From Terriglobia bacterium (GTDB taxonomy: Bacteria > Acidobacteriota > Terriglobia > JAIQFV01), in contig JAIQFV010000025.1 in the NCBI GenBank assembly GCA_020073085.1, positions 21,815 through 85,814 of the forward strand: DNA of 64,000 bases. Direction: 5' to 3'. Of the stretch, positions 21,494 to 30,876 are shown one piece after another. The notes beneath the pieces were generated by a model, which saw only the letters and a list, made by a program, of their open reading frames with translations, made no database searches and was not told the origin of the DNA. A program made the position numbers and the translations under genes. Numbering within the stretch: position 1 is the stretch's first letter; each line of letters opens with the position of its first letter.

Positions 21494-24400
21494 ATGAACA
21501 ATCGTTCCACTCTTTTGAAACTTGTGATCTGGGGGGTTCTCTTTACGTTGGCCATGACGGACATGGTCATGGCCCAAGTATTGAATGCCAGGATGCGCGG
21601 CACGGTGACCGACCAGTCAGGAGCAGTCATCCCAGGCGTCAAGGTCACCGCCACGAATGTTGGCACTGGAAGCTCCAAGGAGTTAGTATCCGAAAACGAC
21701 GGAAGCTTCGAATATCTTCAACTCGGGGTCGGCAACTACAAGGTCACGGCAGAAAAGTCCGGGTTTAAAATGTTCACGACAACCGGGATCCATCTGGTGA
21801 CCAATCAAGTCTACCTTTTGAACATCTCCATGGAGGTCGGAGCGGTGACGCAGGAGGTTTCCGTTCAGGCGAATGCCACTCAAGTCGAAACCACCAACAT
21901 GCAATTGGGAACGGTGGTCTCCGGATCCACGATCGTGGATATGCCGCTCAACGGCCGCAATTGGGTCCAGTTGCAGCAATTGCAGCCGGGCGTGATGTCG
22001 GCGTCTGACGGCCGCGGATCTTTCTCTACCAACGGCGGCCAGACGGACCAGAACGCTTACCTGATCAACGGAACCGACTCTCAGGACCTGCCGTTGAACA
22101 CGGTGCTGTTTATCCCCAGCCCCGATGCCATTGCGGAATTCCGCCTGGTGACCAACACTCTCAACCCGGAATACGGACGCGCTTCCGGGGCGACTGTGAA
22201 TGCCATCACGAAGTCCGGTACCAACCAATTTCACGGCAGCGGGTTTGAATTCTTCCGGGACACCAGTCTCGATACCCGCAACTTCTTCGGCGCTCCGCAT
22301 CAAGCGGTGATTTTCCACCAGAACCAATTCGGTGGGACCATCGGAGGTCCCATTCGGAAGAATAACACCTTCTTTTTCTTCTCTTATCAGGGAACTCGGA
22401 ACCGGGTGCCTCAGGCGGGTGGAAACTCCCCCGTGTACACCCAGGACCAGCGGAACGGTATCTTCCCGGATCTCGCCACGTCCTCGGTCTTGTCACCCTT
22501 CCCCCTGAAGGGCGAGAACGGAACTTTGTTTCCGGCTGGGACGCCGTATTCCACCATTTTCCCCACCGGACATATTCCCACAGCAGACTTCAATTCGGTC
22601 GCAGCGGGCCTGATGAACAAATTCGTTCCACTCCCCAATTCGGGTGCTAATTTCCTGTTTAACCCGACTACGACTGGATTAGCAGACCAGCTTATTGCTC
22701 GCATCGACCACACCTTCAGCACGAAAGATTCGATTTGGGGGAATTGGTTCTGGCAGAGAAACCCTACCACGGATACGTTGCCTTTCACGGGCGCCAATTT
22801 GCCGGGGTTCGCGGACGTGAACCAACGCCATCTTCAGCAGTACACGGCCAACTGGACCCACGTGCTCAACGACCATGTTGTGAACGAAGCCCGCTTTGGG
22901 TACAGTCGATTTAATTTTGCGGCGGTTACCCCAGTCACGCCAACGCTGCCGTCCTCAGTGGGTTTCACCGGGATCACCCCTCAAAACCCCGGATCGGCGG
23001 GGCTCCCCGTGATCACCGTCAGCGGGTTGTTTACCCTGGGATTTTCCACTAATGGCCCTCAGCCGAGAATCGATCAAACGTACCAGGTCACTGACAATCT
23101 GTCGTGGGTGAAGGGGAAGCACACGCTGAAATTCGGGTTCGATATGCGACGCGCTCAAGTGTACAACCCGTTCAACAATTCGAACAGTGGTTCATTTGGC
23201 TTTGGCGGTTCCGGATTATTCAGCACGGGAAATGCCGGGGCTGATTTCCTGCTGGGAATTCCGGACACTTACAACCAGGGCAGCGGTGACATCATCAATG
23301 CCCGCACGCAAGAGTACTACATCTACGCACAGGATCAATACAAGGTCCGACCCAACCTCACGCTGACTTACGGCGTGGGCTGGCAGATTGACACTCCCCT
23401 GAACGACAATTTTCATGACAATCACGCCATGGTCGCGTTCCGGCCGGGACAGCAGTCCACGGTATTTCCGACTGCTCCGGTTGGATATGTATTCCAGGGT
23501 GATGCGGGCGTGAATGCGTCAGGCTCGACTTACTTCAAGGATTTCGGCCCTCGTTTCGGATTTGCGTGGAGTCCGAATTGGGGTTGGCTCTCCGGCGGAG
23601 CGGGCAAAATGAGCATTCGCGGTGGATTTGGCCTTTACTTCAACCGCTCGCTCGAAGAGCAGACCTTGCAGTTCTTGGCCGATCCACCTTTCGGACTTTC
23701 CTCACCGGGGGCTTCCACGGTTGCTGGCGGGACCGGCAGTCCGGGCTTTGCCAATCCGTTTTGCGATGTCGCCGGTCGCGGGTGCGTTCCCAATCAATTT
23801 CCGTTCGGGGGCATTGCGCCCGGCACCCGGGTCGATTTCGCCTCGCTCTCTCCGTTTTTTGCCCTGTTCCAGGATCCCAAGACCCGACCCGCCTACTCAC
23901 AGAACTTCAACCTCACGGTGGAGCGTCAATTGCCGGCCGACATGATCCTCTCCATCGGCTATGTGGGCGCTTTGGCCCGTCACAACGTGCTGATTCGGTC
24001 GTTGAGTCCCGGTCTGAATCAGGCCGGATGTGCGGCAAATCCCTCCTGTGTGGCCAACCGCGTCAATCAGGGATTTGTATTCCCGCAGAATTTCCCATTC
24101 GATATCAACGTGCTGGGCACGGTGCCGTGGAACACGGAGACCGTGGGGAACTCGAATTACAACGCCCTGCAGGTCAGCTTGAACAAACACTTTTCCCATG
24201 GCATGCAGTTCCTGGCGTCCTACACGTGGTCACACGCGATGGACAATGCCTCGGGCTTTGAGGATTCGGGATTCGGCGGAGGCGGTTTTGGACAGTTTGG
24301 AAGCGCGCGTGGCACGAATCCTTTCAACCTCAACGCCGGCTACGGGAATTCTGCTTACGATGCATCCCAGCGGTTTGTCTTCAGCTACACGTACGAGCTT

Positions 24401-24937
24401 CCCTTCGCCCACTTGATGGGACATAACCGTTTGACGGATGGATGGAAGATCACCGGCATCACGACGTTCCAGAGCGGGTTGGCCCTGGACGTGGTGGATG
24501 GCGGCTTCCGCTCTCTGTCGTGCTGGCAGTTTGACTTCGGGGTGTGCGCCGACGCGCCGAACTCGACTGGACCGGTTCAGTTCACCGATCCGCGCACTGC
24601 ATCCTTCGTCAACGGCATCAAGGGTGGAACCACTTCGCGTACCAATTACTGGTTCAATCCGAACACCTTTGCCCTGGAGCCCTTCGGGACCTTTGGCAAT
24701 GTGGGACGAAACAATTTGAGTGCTCCGGGTGTTTACAACTTTGATTTCGCGTTGTTCAAGGATACGAAGATCACGGAGTCGACCAAGGTGGAGTTGAGGT
24801 TTGAATTCTACAATTTCTTCAACCACACTCAGTTCAATGCTCCCGGTACCACGGATGTCAACTCGTCGAACTTCGGCCGGATCACTTCCGCAGCTCAACC
24901 ACGACTGATCCAATTGGCAGCGAAGTTCTACTTCTAG
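21494..24937 (+). CDS. Oar-like TonB-dependent receptor with carboxypeptidase-regulatory N-domain
   Basis: Start set at the ATG at 21494 with AGGAG 9 bp upstream; the frame opens earlier at 21365 but the extra stretch lacks a ribosome site. The 1147-residue protein has a signal peptide (LVIWGVLFTLAMTDMVMAQ), a CarboxypepD_reg-like Ig domain (GTVTDQSGAVIPGVKVTATN, GNYKVTAEKSGF), a plug (DMPLNGRNW, TNGGQTDQNAYLING), and a long beta-barrel ending in LAAKFYF with the C-terminal Phe needed for BamA recognition. Such Oar-type receptors are greatly expanded in Acidobacteriota and probably take up large oligomers. It is a single-gene unit with a strong terminator immediately downstream. Confidence 0.94.
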   Translation: MNNRSTLLKLVIWGVLFTLAMTDMVMAQVLNARMRGTVTDQSGAVIPGVKVTATNVGTGSSKELVSENDGSFEYLQLGVGNYKVTAEKSGFKMFTTTGIHLVTNQVYLLNISMEVGAVTQEVSVQANATQVETTNMQLGTVVSGSTIVDMPLNGRNWVQLQQLQPGVMSASDGRGSFSTNGGQTDQNAYLINGTDSQDLPLNTVLFIPSPDAIAEFRLVTNTLNPEYGRASGATVNAITKSGTNQFHGSGFEFFRDTSLDTRNFFGAPHQAVIFHQNQFGGTIGGPIRKNNTFFFFSYQGTRNRVPQAGGNSPVYTQDQRNGIFPDLATSSVLSPFPLKGENGTLFPAGTPYSTIFPTGHIPTADFNSVAAGLMNKFVPLPNSGANFLFNPTTTGLADQLIARIDHTFSTKDSIWGNWFWQRNPTTDTLPFTGANLPGFADVNQRHLQQYTANWTHVLNDHVVNEARFGYSRFNFAAVTPVTPTLPSSVGFTGITPQNPGSAGLPVITVSGLFTLGFSTNGPQPRIDQTYQVTDNLSWVKGKHTLKFGFDMRRAQVYNPFNNSNSGSFGFGGSGLFSTGNAGADFLLGIPDTYNQGSGDIINARTQEYYIYAQDQYKVRPNLTLTYGVGWQIDTPLNDNFHDNHAMVAFRPGQQSTVFPTAPVGYVFQGDAGVNASGSTYFKDFGPRFGFAWSPNWGWLSGGAGKMSIRGGFGLYFNRSLEEQTLQFLADPPFGLSSPGASTVAGGTGSPGFANPFCDVAGRGCVPNQFPFGGIAPGTRVDFASLSPFFALFQDPKTRPAYSQNFNLTVERQLPADMILSIGYVGALARHNVLIRSLSPGLNQAGCAANPSCVANRVNQGFVFPQNFPFDINVLGTVPWNTETVGNSNYNALQVSLNKHFSHGMQFLASYTWSHAMDNASGFEDSGFGGGGFGQFGSARGTNPFNLNAGYGNSAYDASQRFVFSYTYELPFAHLMGHNRLTDGWKITGITTFQSGLALDVVDGGFRSLSCWQFDFGVCADAPNSTGPVQFTDPRTASFVNGIKGGTTSRTNYWFNPNTFALEPFGTFGNVGRNNLSAPGVYNFDFALFKDTKITESTKVELRFEFYNFFNHTQFNAPGTTDVNSSNFGRITSAAQPRLIQLAAKFYF

Positions 24938-24964
24938 GCTGTATCAAACCTTAAGGCTCTTGCA

Positions 24965-25000
24965 AGCGCTCCGATCCCATGGATCGGGGCGCTTTTTTTT
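24965..25000 (+). terminator. Rho-independent terminator of the Oar-like gene
   Basis: A 13-bp stem AGCGCTCCGATCC / GGATCGGGGCGCT (one G-U pair) with loop CAT is followed by eight T residues, 27 bp after the stop codon. Confidence 0.93.
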
Positions 25001-25303
25001 GTGAACGTCAGCGGGTGGAATGACTCGGAGGTCCGCCCCCATTCTGCCCATCCAACCTCGGGCCCGAAAGGCCGGAGCGGTCAATTACCGCAATCTCCCT
25101 TTCCAAGCCTCCTTCAGAAAACGATTCCCACGAGTCTTGTTTCTTGAACAGGTGTTCCTGGGGGGCTAGGTTTGGCGAGTGGCAGTGGGTGTTTCTCCCA
25201 TCGCGGGCTTTTGGTCACGCACGAGTATGACCCGCGATGAGTCAACTGGAAAATCCATATGCCCGCAGGCTCCGTCGTGTTCCTGGAATTTGCTCAAAAG
25301 GTC

Positions 25304-25331
25304 TTGACGGGCGGCCCAGTCCTTGTACAAT
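25304..25331 (+). promoter_or_regulatory. Sigma-70-type promoter
   Basis: TTGACG (25304-25309), 16-bp spacer, TACAAT (25326-25331), about 150 bp before the secreted-protein gene at 25487. The remainder of the gap 25001-25486 shows no gene. Confidence 0.55.
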
Positions 25332-25486
25332 TCTTGTCGCTCCATTCTCGAAAGCCCAATCTTCGAAAGCCATTTCATCCCCGAGGCGATTTGTCGCCTC
25401 GCAACGAGAACTGTGCGGGCTGTTGTTAAGCTCTCTTATTTCACACGCAGAGAGGTCGAAAAAACAATTCACCGGAGGCATCACCC

Positions 25487-26383
25487 ATGATGAAAAAATT
25501 GCTTCAAGGCACGATCGCAGTCTTGCTTTTGCTGGTTTCAATTCTTCCATTGCTCGCCCAGCCGGCTCCGAGCGCGGGCCCGCCCAAAGTGATCTTAATC
25601 GAGCGCGAAGAGATTAAGCCGGGCAAGGGAACCGCCCATGAGAAGGAAGCCCATGGGTTCGTCCAACTGGCCGGCCGGGCGAAATCGGAGGCTCATTGGC
25701 TGGGGCTGTCCGCCATTTCCGGGAATGAGAATGAGGCGGTCTTCCTGGTCAGTTATCCTTCCTTCGAAGCCTTGGAGAAGGATCACATGAACTTCGAGAA
25801 GGCGGAGGGCGGCGCTCTGATGGCAGATCTCGAAAAACTCGAGGCCGCAGGTGCCGACATGCACGCCAGCCAGCGCGCCGTCCTGGCCGTTCTCCGGGAG
25901 GATCTGAGCTACCGCCTTAAAGATTTCACCGCCGACAGCATTGCGCACTCGCGCGTCGTTGAAATCGAAACGTTCCGGGTGAGGCTCGGCCATTTCGGGG
26001 AATTCGGGGAAGGGGCTAAGCTGTATTTCGGGGCCATGGAAAAGGCCAATGTGAACGCGCCCGTTGCGCTCTACCAGGCCATTTCCGGCGCCCCGGCGGG
26101 CACTTACTTTGCCATCTCTTTGATGAAATCGCTGAAAGAGATGGATGTGGATAATGACAAAGCCGTCATGGGAGCGCTTGGGGAAGAGAATGGAAAGAGA
26201 CTGCAGACGCTTGAGCGCGACTCGGTTATGAATATCGAAGCGAACCTCTATGTCATCAGTCCCAGGATGAGTTATGTGTCTCGGGATCTGACGGGGATCG
26301 ACCCGGGCTTCTGGACGCCGAAGCCGCCTGCGACCGCGAAGGCCGCCCCTACGCCGGCAGCCAAAGAAAGACCCAAGCAGTAA
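25487..26383 (+). CDS. Secreted protein of unknown function, possible dimeric alpha/beta-barrel repeat
   Basis: 298 residues with a clear signal peptide (KKLLQGTIAVLLLLVSILPLLAQ) and a Pro/Ala/Lys-rich tail. GGAGG lies 8 bp before the first ATG. The mature part seems to hold two similar halves, one beginning PPKVILIEREEIKPGKG and one beginning SRVVEIETFRVRLGHFGEF, each followed by a helix and an SLM/FLVSY-type strand; this resembles the dimeric alpha/beta-barrel (ABM/NIPSNAP) layout, an inference from pattern only. No catalytic motif is evident. It follows the Oar receptor but is separated from it by a terminator and its own promoter, so it is probably independent. Confidence 0.8.
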   Translation: MMKKLLQGTIAVLLLLVSILPLLAQPAPSAGPPKVILIEREEIKPGKGTAHEKEAHGFVQLAGRAKSEAHWLGLSAISGNENEAVFLVSYPSFEALEKDHMNFEKAEGGALMADLEKLEAAGADMHASQRAVLAVLREDLSYRLKDFTADSIAHSRVVEIETFRVRLGHFGEFGEGAKLYFGAMEKANVNAPVALYQAISGAPAGTYFAISLMKSLKEMDVDNDKAVMGALGEENGKRLQTLERDSVMNIEANLYVISPRMSYVSRDLTGIDPGFWTPKPPATAKAAPTPAAKERPKQ

Positions 26384-26400
26384 AAAGATTTTTTGATTCC

Positions 26401-26432
26401 GTAGGGCGACCCGCCGCGACGGATCGCCCTAC
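26401..26432. terminator. Stem-loop between convergent genes, dispersed repeat copy
   Basis: Perfect arms GTAGGGCGA and TCGCCCTAC around a 14-nt loop. A related stem-loop with arms GTAGGGCG/CGCCCTAC and a similar GCC-rich loop stands at 63303-63335. It lies between the convergent 25487 and glutaminyl cyclase genes and could terminate both. Confidence 0.55.
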
Positions 26433-26442
26433 AAAACCTAAC

Positions 26443-27315
26443 CTACTTCCTCACCAACCGGATCTCAAATAATTTCGGCCACAACTTCCCCGTCACGACC
26501 AATCGATCTTTCGCCGCGTCATAGGCAATGCCGTTGAGGACATCGACCGGTTGCCCGCGATCGGCTGCCGGCAGGAGTCCGGTCAGATCAATCCAACCCA
26601 ATACCTTCCCCGACCCCGGATCGAGGCGGACAATGTAATCGCTTTCGTACACGTTCGCATAGATCTCTCCTTTGACATATTCGAGCTCGTTCAGATTCGC
26701 CAGGGGCTGGCCATCGCTCAACACGCGGACCGTGCGCTGGGTCTGAAGACTGACCGGATCGAGAAACCGGATTTCGTTCGTCCCGTCGCTCATGATCAGA
26801 GAACGGTCATCATGCGTCAAACCCCACCCCTCGCCGGTGTACGAAAATTCCTTGAGAGGTTGAAACGTCTGGCGGTCATAGACGAATCCCTTGTGGGACT
26901 GCCACGTGAGTTGATAGATCTTGTCCCCGAGAACCGTAATGCCCTCGCCGAAATATTCCGACGGCAGATCATGCTGCTGGAGGACCTTCCCACTCTCGAG
27001 ATCCACTCTGCGAAGGCTGGACCTCCCAAATAACCCCGTGCTCTCATAGAGCACTCCATTGGAGAATTCCAATCCCTGCGTGTAGGCGGCAGGGTCGTGA
27101 GGCCAGCTCTTGATGACTTGAAAGGTATAGAACGGAACTCCGTTTGTGGAGCCGCGGACATCGCTGGAGACCGGTGGAGATGATTCTCTCGGGCCATTTC
27201 CCGCCCTTTCGGTACAGGCTGGAGCAGTGAGAATGATCCATGGGATGATTATCTCAAGAAGGATCCGGTACATTCGCTTCTTATCTTTCATATGACTTTG
27301 CGTCTCTGTGGTCAT
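26443..27315 (-). CDS. Glutaminyl-peptide cyclotransferase (plant/bacterial beta-propeller type)
   Basis: 290 residues from the first ATG at 27315; in-frame ATGs at 27291 and 27273 are alternatives, and none has a good ribosome site. A hydrophobic segment (ILLEIIIPWIILTAPAC) near the N-terminus suggests export, possibly as a lipoprotein with Cys after APA, though the lipobox is weak. The remaining sequence matches the Glu_cyclase_2 family: YTQGLEF, LYESTGLFGRSSLRRVDL, QLTWQSHKGFVYD, GEGWGLTHD, SDGTNEIRFLD, LNELEYV, plus the end DVLNGIAYD. The enzyme converts N-terminal Gln to pyroglutamate on exported peptides. It is convergent with the gene at 25487. Confidence 0.92.
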   Translation of the reverse strand: MTTETQSHMKDKKRMYRILLEIIIPWIILTAPACTERAGNGPRESSPPVSSDVRGSTNGVPFYTFQVIKSWPHDPAAYTQGLEFSNGVLYESTGLFGRSSLRRVDLESGKVLQQHDLPSEYFGEGITVLGDKIYQLTWQSHKGFVYDRQTFQPLKEFSYTGEGWGLTHDDRSLIMSDGTNEIRFLDPVSLQTQRTVRVLSDGQPLANLNELEYVKGEIYANVYESDYIVRLDPGSGKVLGWIDLTGLLPAADRGQPVDVLNGIAYDAAKDRLVVTGKLWPKLFEIRLVRK

Positions 27316-28214
27316 AGTGTTTTGCGGGCGGTCAAATTCGAGATGGATTCATCCCCGCCAGGAAACGGGTTGGGCGATGACGTCCATCCTGTCGAGTTCG
27401 GACCACTCCCCCGATTGAATTTGCCGATTGTTGAATCCGCCCGAAAGATTACGAGGAAGCACGACCGTCGTCAAGCGCCGGATTTTCAGAAAGGGGGTCG
27501 AAGCAGGACACGAAGACATCTTCCTTCAAAAAAAGTGACTCGGATTCGGATAAAGAACAATTCGATTCGCCATCACGGGCCCGGAAGACAACCCTCAAGG
27601 CCGGAGGGAACAGGGCGGGAACACCGACAATATGGACCCATAACCCTGGGCCCGGAGGGCCACCAGAATGTAGCCCCGTCTGAGCCCCGCGCTTTTTGTT
27701 TTTGCGGGGCGAGGGCGGGGTACCGACGTTCTCAAAGTCACTCGAGCCCCGCTTGCGGGGCGAAAGAATTGTTCAAGACGTAAAAACCAACTATTTGCCA
27801 TTTGCACTCCAAAGCATGAAGCCCGCCTCGCCTCAGGAAAATTCACAATCAATTGGCCGGATGCGGAATTTTATGGCCGCACCTCGTATGGCGCTGGCGG
27901 AGGTCCCCTTTTTGAAATCCTATCTTTCGCCCCTTGAAGGGGCTCTGACTTTTCTTATATCACTACCCCGCCCTCGCTCTCCCGCAAAAAGCGCGGGACG
28001 GAGCTCAGGCGGGGCTACATTCTGGTGGCCCTCCGGGCCTAATCGGACTCCTTTTCATTTCTTGTGTTGAACTTCGTTCCGTCGCAAGAAACGTGGGATG
28101 GAGCTGACGCCGCAGCGGATCCCAAAAGGGCCATAATCTCTCTGCCCTCTCGGCCCATCAATTGATAGAATAACAACACCACCCAATCTTGACTGCCTGA
28201 GAAGGAGCCGTCTT
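27316..28214. other. Gene-free region with repeats before fumC
   Basis: About 900 bp without a plausible gene. It contains the long inverted repeat described separately, small CCCCGC/GCGGGG and CCCCTT/AAGGGG hairpins between its arms, and a degenerate ggaaggccataatctct-like repeat nearer fumC. TTGATAGAAT at 28162-28171 could be an extended -10 for fumC. Confidence 0.6.
27649..28039. repeat. MITE-like element with 72-74 bp inverted terminal repeats
   Basis: Arm 27649-27720 begins GGCCCGGAGGGCCACCAGAA and arm 27966-28039 is its imperfect reverse complement, including the conserved tgtagcccc and gagggcgggg segments. The 245-bp interior has no gene. The element could be a non-autonomous mobile element, or two dispersed repeats in opposite orientation. 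Target-site duplication is not obvious. Confidence 0.65.
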
Positions 28215-29606
28215 ATGAACCACCGTATTGAATCGGATACCATGGGAGAAATTCCGGTCCCCTCGGATAAATACTGGGGGGCGCAGACGCAGCGGTCGTT
28301 CGAGAACTTTGTGATTGGCGGGCAAAAAATGCCCCTTGAAGTGATCCGCGCCTTTGCGGTCTTAAAGAAAGCGGCCGCACTGACCAATGTAGAGTTGGGT
28401 GTCCTGTCGCGGGAGAAGGCCGAGGTGATTGGCCGCGTGTGTGATGAGATCTCTCAAGGGAAGCTCGACGAACACTTCCCCCTGGTGGTATGGCAGACGG
28501 GGTCGGGCACCCAGTCCAACATGAACGTCAATGAGGTCATTTCCAACCGGGCCATCGAGTTGCTGGGGGGCCAGATGGGCTCAAAGAAACCCATCCATCC
28601 CAATGACGACGTCAATAAATCGCAGTCCTCCAATGACACCTTCCCGACGGCCATGCACATTGCCGCCTACAAGTTGATCGTGGAACATACCCTCCCCCGG
28701 ATGGAACGGTTGAAACAGACGTTGGATCAGAAATCCGCGTCCTTCATGAGCATTGTCAAGATCGGGCGCACCCACTTGATGGACGCCACGCCGCTCACTC
28801 TGGGCCAGGAGTTTTCCGGTTATGCCTCTCAACTGAAACACTCCCTCAACGCCATCCGGAATTCGCTGGATCACCTGGCGGAGCTGGCGCTGGGTGGGAC
28901 AGCGGTGGGAACCGGATTAAACGCTCCCAAGGGGTTTGCAGAGAACGTGGCCGCCAGGATTGCGGAATTATCCGGCCATCCTTTCAAGAGTGCCGAGAAC
29001 AAGTTCGAATCACTCGCCTGCCACGACGCCCTTGTCGAAACGTCCGGGGCCCTGAAAACGGCAGCGGCCAGTCTCATGAAGATTGCCAACGATATTCGCC
29101 TTCTGGCCTCAGGTCCGCGGTGCGGAATCGGAGAGATTAGCATCCCTTCGAACGAGCCCGGGTCCTCGATCATGCCCGGCAAGGTCAATCCCACCCAGAC
29201 AGAGGCGATGACCATGGTTTGCGCTCAGGTGATGGGAAATGACGTCGCGATTAATATAGGGGGCCTCGGCGGACACTTCGAGCTGAATGTCTTCAAACCC
29301 ATGATGATTTTCAATTTGTTGAACTCCGCCCGGTTACTGGCAGACGCCTGCGATTCGTTCAACAAACACTGCGTCATGGGGATCGAGCCGAACCATGAGC
29401 GAATTCGATCTCACCTGGAAAATTCCCTCATGCTGGTTACGGCGCTGAACCCTCACATCGGTTACGACAAATCCGCCGCCATCGCAAAAAAGGCGCACCG
29501 GGAGGGTCTCACGCTGAGACAAGCCGCAATCCAACTCGGCTACGTGACCGACGAGGAGTTCTCGAGGTATGTTGTCCCGGAGAAGATGGTGGGAGAACTT
29601 TTGTGA
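28215..29606 (+). CDS. fumC: Fumarate hydratase class II
   Basis: 463 residues, full family length, with AAGGAG 9 bp before the ATG. It carries the family signature [15 protein letters not shown] around residue 316, the N-terminal [39 protein letters not shown] and the catalytic [16 protein letters not shown]. The protein interconverts fumarate and malate in the TCA cycle in the cytoplasm as a homotetramer and needs no iron-sulfur cluster. No other TCA gene is adjacent. The stop codon is followed by a cluster of REP family 2 palindromes. Confidence 0.96.
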   Translation: MNHRIESDTMGEIPVPSDKYWGAQTQRSFENFVIGGQKMPLEVIRAFAVLKKAAALTNVELGVLSREKAEVIGRVCDEISQGKLDEHFPLVVWQTGSGTQSNMNVNEVISNRAIELLGGQMGSKKPIHPNDDVNKSQSSNDTFPTAMHIAAYKLIVEHTLPRMERLKQTLDQKSASFMSIVKIGRTHLMDATPLTLGQEFSGYASQLKHSLNAIRNSLDHLAELALGGTAVGTGLNAPKGFAENVAARIAELSGHPFKSAENKFESLACHDALVETSGALKTAAASLMKIANDIRLLASGPRCGIGEISIPSNEPGSSIMPGKVNPTQTEAMTMVCAQVMGNDVAINIGGLGGHFELNVFKPMMIFNLLNSARLLADACDSFNKHCVMGIEPNHERIRSHLENSLMLVTALNPHIGYDKSAAIAKKAHREGLTLRQAAIQLGYVTDEEFSRYVVPEKMVGELL

Positions 29607-30081
29607 TCTCTCTCTCGGCGATCGACCTTCCCTTTACTGACATTGAAGATGAATCCCCCCAGCGGAAGCTGGGGGATTGTGGCGGCGGAACGCTGGGGCG
29701 GGAGGTTGCATCTGAATCATTCCCCGACTCCCGTCGGGGGGATTATATGGGAAAGGGCCGGAGGCCCCAGAAGGCTGAACTTGAACCATCCCCTCCGCCG
29801 AGGCGGACCGTCGGGGGAATTCCATTGGAGGGTGGCGGGAGGGCGCGCACCTCGGGCGCATTTAGAGGAAACACCCCCGCTTGTCCCGCTCCAGAATTCG
29901 GGAATGACTGCCGGGTGCGAGAGCCCCCTTCAAGGGGACTTGACCTTGTACAGCCCGCCGGGCGGGATGCGGCCTTCTGTGGAAAACGGCTCGTCATGAG
30001 GCAACAGCAAATCGATCTTCACCTCCCACCCGATAGATCGGGGCACGCGCCACTGCCGTCGGGGGGATTCACATCCACGCT
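29607..30081. repeat. REP family 2 cluster without an adjacent transposase
   Basis: The fumC-macro gap holds a palindrome with CCCCAGC/GCTGGGG arms and a GGAA loop at 29653-29677, a decayed family 2 unit at 29706-29747 (GACTCCCGTCGGGGGGATTA), a half-decayed unit around 29792-29822, and a half palindrome GCCGTCGGGGGGATTCAC at 30055-30072. These are the same palindromes as at 36.6-36.9 and 37.8-38.0 kb. Short frames across the cluster are not called. Confidence 0.8.
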
Positions 30082-30624
30082 TTACTTCCGGTTGATGGCC
30101 TCCTGGAAAATCTTGAACGAACGCGGGTCAAACAAGACGAAGATAACCTGCCCGACGCTCGATTGGGGGTGGCTTGGAGCGAAATCGCGGACGGCCCGGA
30201 CCATGGCTTCGGCGCACTCATCCGTCGGAAAACCGGCAACGCCCGTGCCCAGGGCCGGAAACGCCAGGGATTTCATCTTGAGATCGGTCGCGATGAGGAG
30301 GCTCGCTTGTGTCGCCTTGTAAATGATTTCGCCGCTCGTCAGAGAGCCTGGTCTCTTGGGTATCCGTTCATCCTCCATCCGGTAGCCCATGACAGCAGCA
30401 TGAATGACCGCCTTGTTGGGGAGATTTCCTGCCGTCGTCGCGATCGCCTCACCCAACCGGATCGGACCTTTGGCGCGCGACTCCCGGTCAATGACATCTC
30501 CCCCCTTGCGCCGGATCGCACCGGCCACACCCGCCCCCAGAACCAAGTCGGTATTGGCCGCATTTACAATGGCATCCACTTCGACCTGCTCGGTAATGTC
30601 CCCCTCCAGCACAGAGACCTTCAT
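30082..30624 (-). CDS. Macro-domain protein (ADP-ribose binding / possible O-acetyl-ADP-ribose deacetylase)
   Basis: 180 residues, nearly all one macro domain: VEVDAIVNAANTDLVLGAGVAGAI (ADP-ribose binding loop 1) and SLAFPALGTGVAGFP (loop 2). GAGGTGAG stands 6 bp before the ATG. Family members bind ADP-ribose and several remove ADP-ribosyl or O-acetyl-ADP-ribose groups. The Asn-Ala-Ala-Asn and the Gly-rich loop are intact, so catalysis is possible. It is divergent from lnt and has no toxin or ADP-ribosyltransferase next to it, so a role in an antitoxin pair is not supported here. Confidence 0.92.
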   Translation of the reverse strand: MKVSVLEGDITEQVEVDAIVNAANTDLVLGAGVAGAIRRKGGDVIDRESRAKGPIRLGEAIATTAGNLPNKAVIHAAVMGYRMEDERIPKRPGSLTSGEIIYKATQASLLIATDLKMKSLAFPALGTGVAGFPTDECAEAMVRAVRDFAPSHPQSSVGQVIFVLFDPRSFKIFQEAINRK

Positions 30625-30876
30625 GGCTCACCTCGAACTCTCCACCCGGTCTGCCCGTTCCACCGCTATACCCTTCAGCGATTCTCAATCACAAGGGTTC
30701 ATTGTGCTACAATTCCCTCTCTGATCCGGTCCCAGACTGAGACGCGTTTCGATTGTCCCTTTGGTTCATTGTACCCCAACCCCCAGACGCGGGTGGAAGT
30801 TTGCCGCGAGTTTTGTCCGGTGAATTTCCACGCGGTTTCCAGTTTGAGGTGGTGATTCCATGCGACAGCCCTGAAC

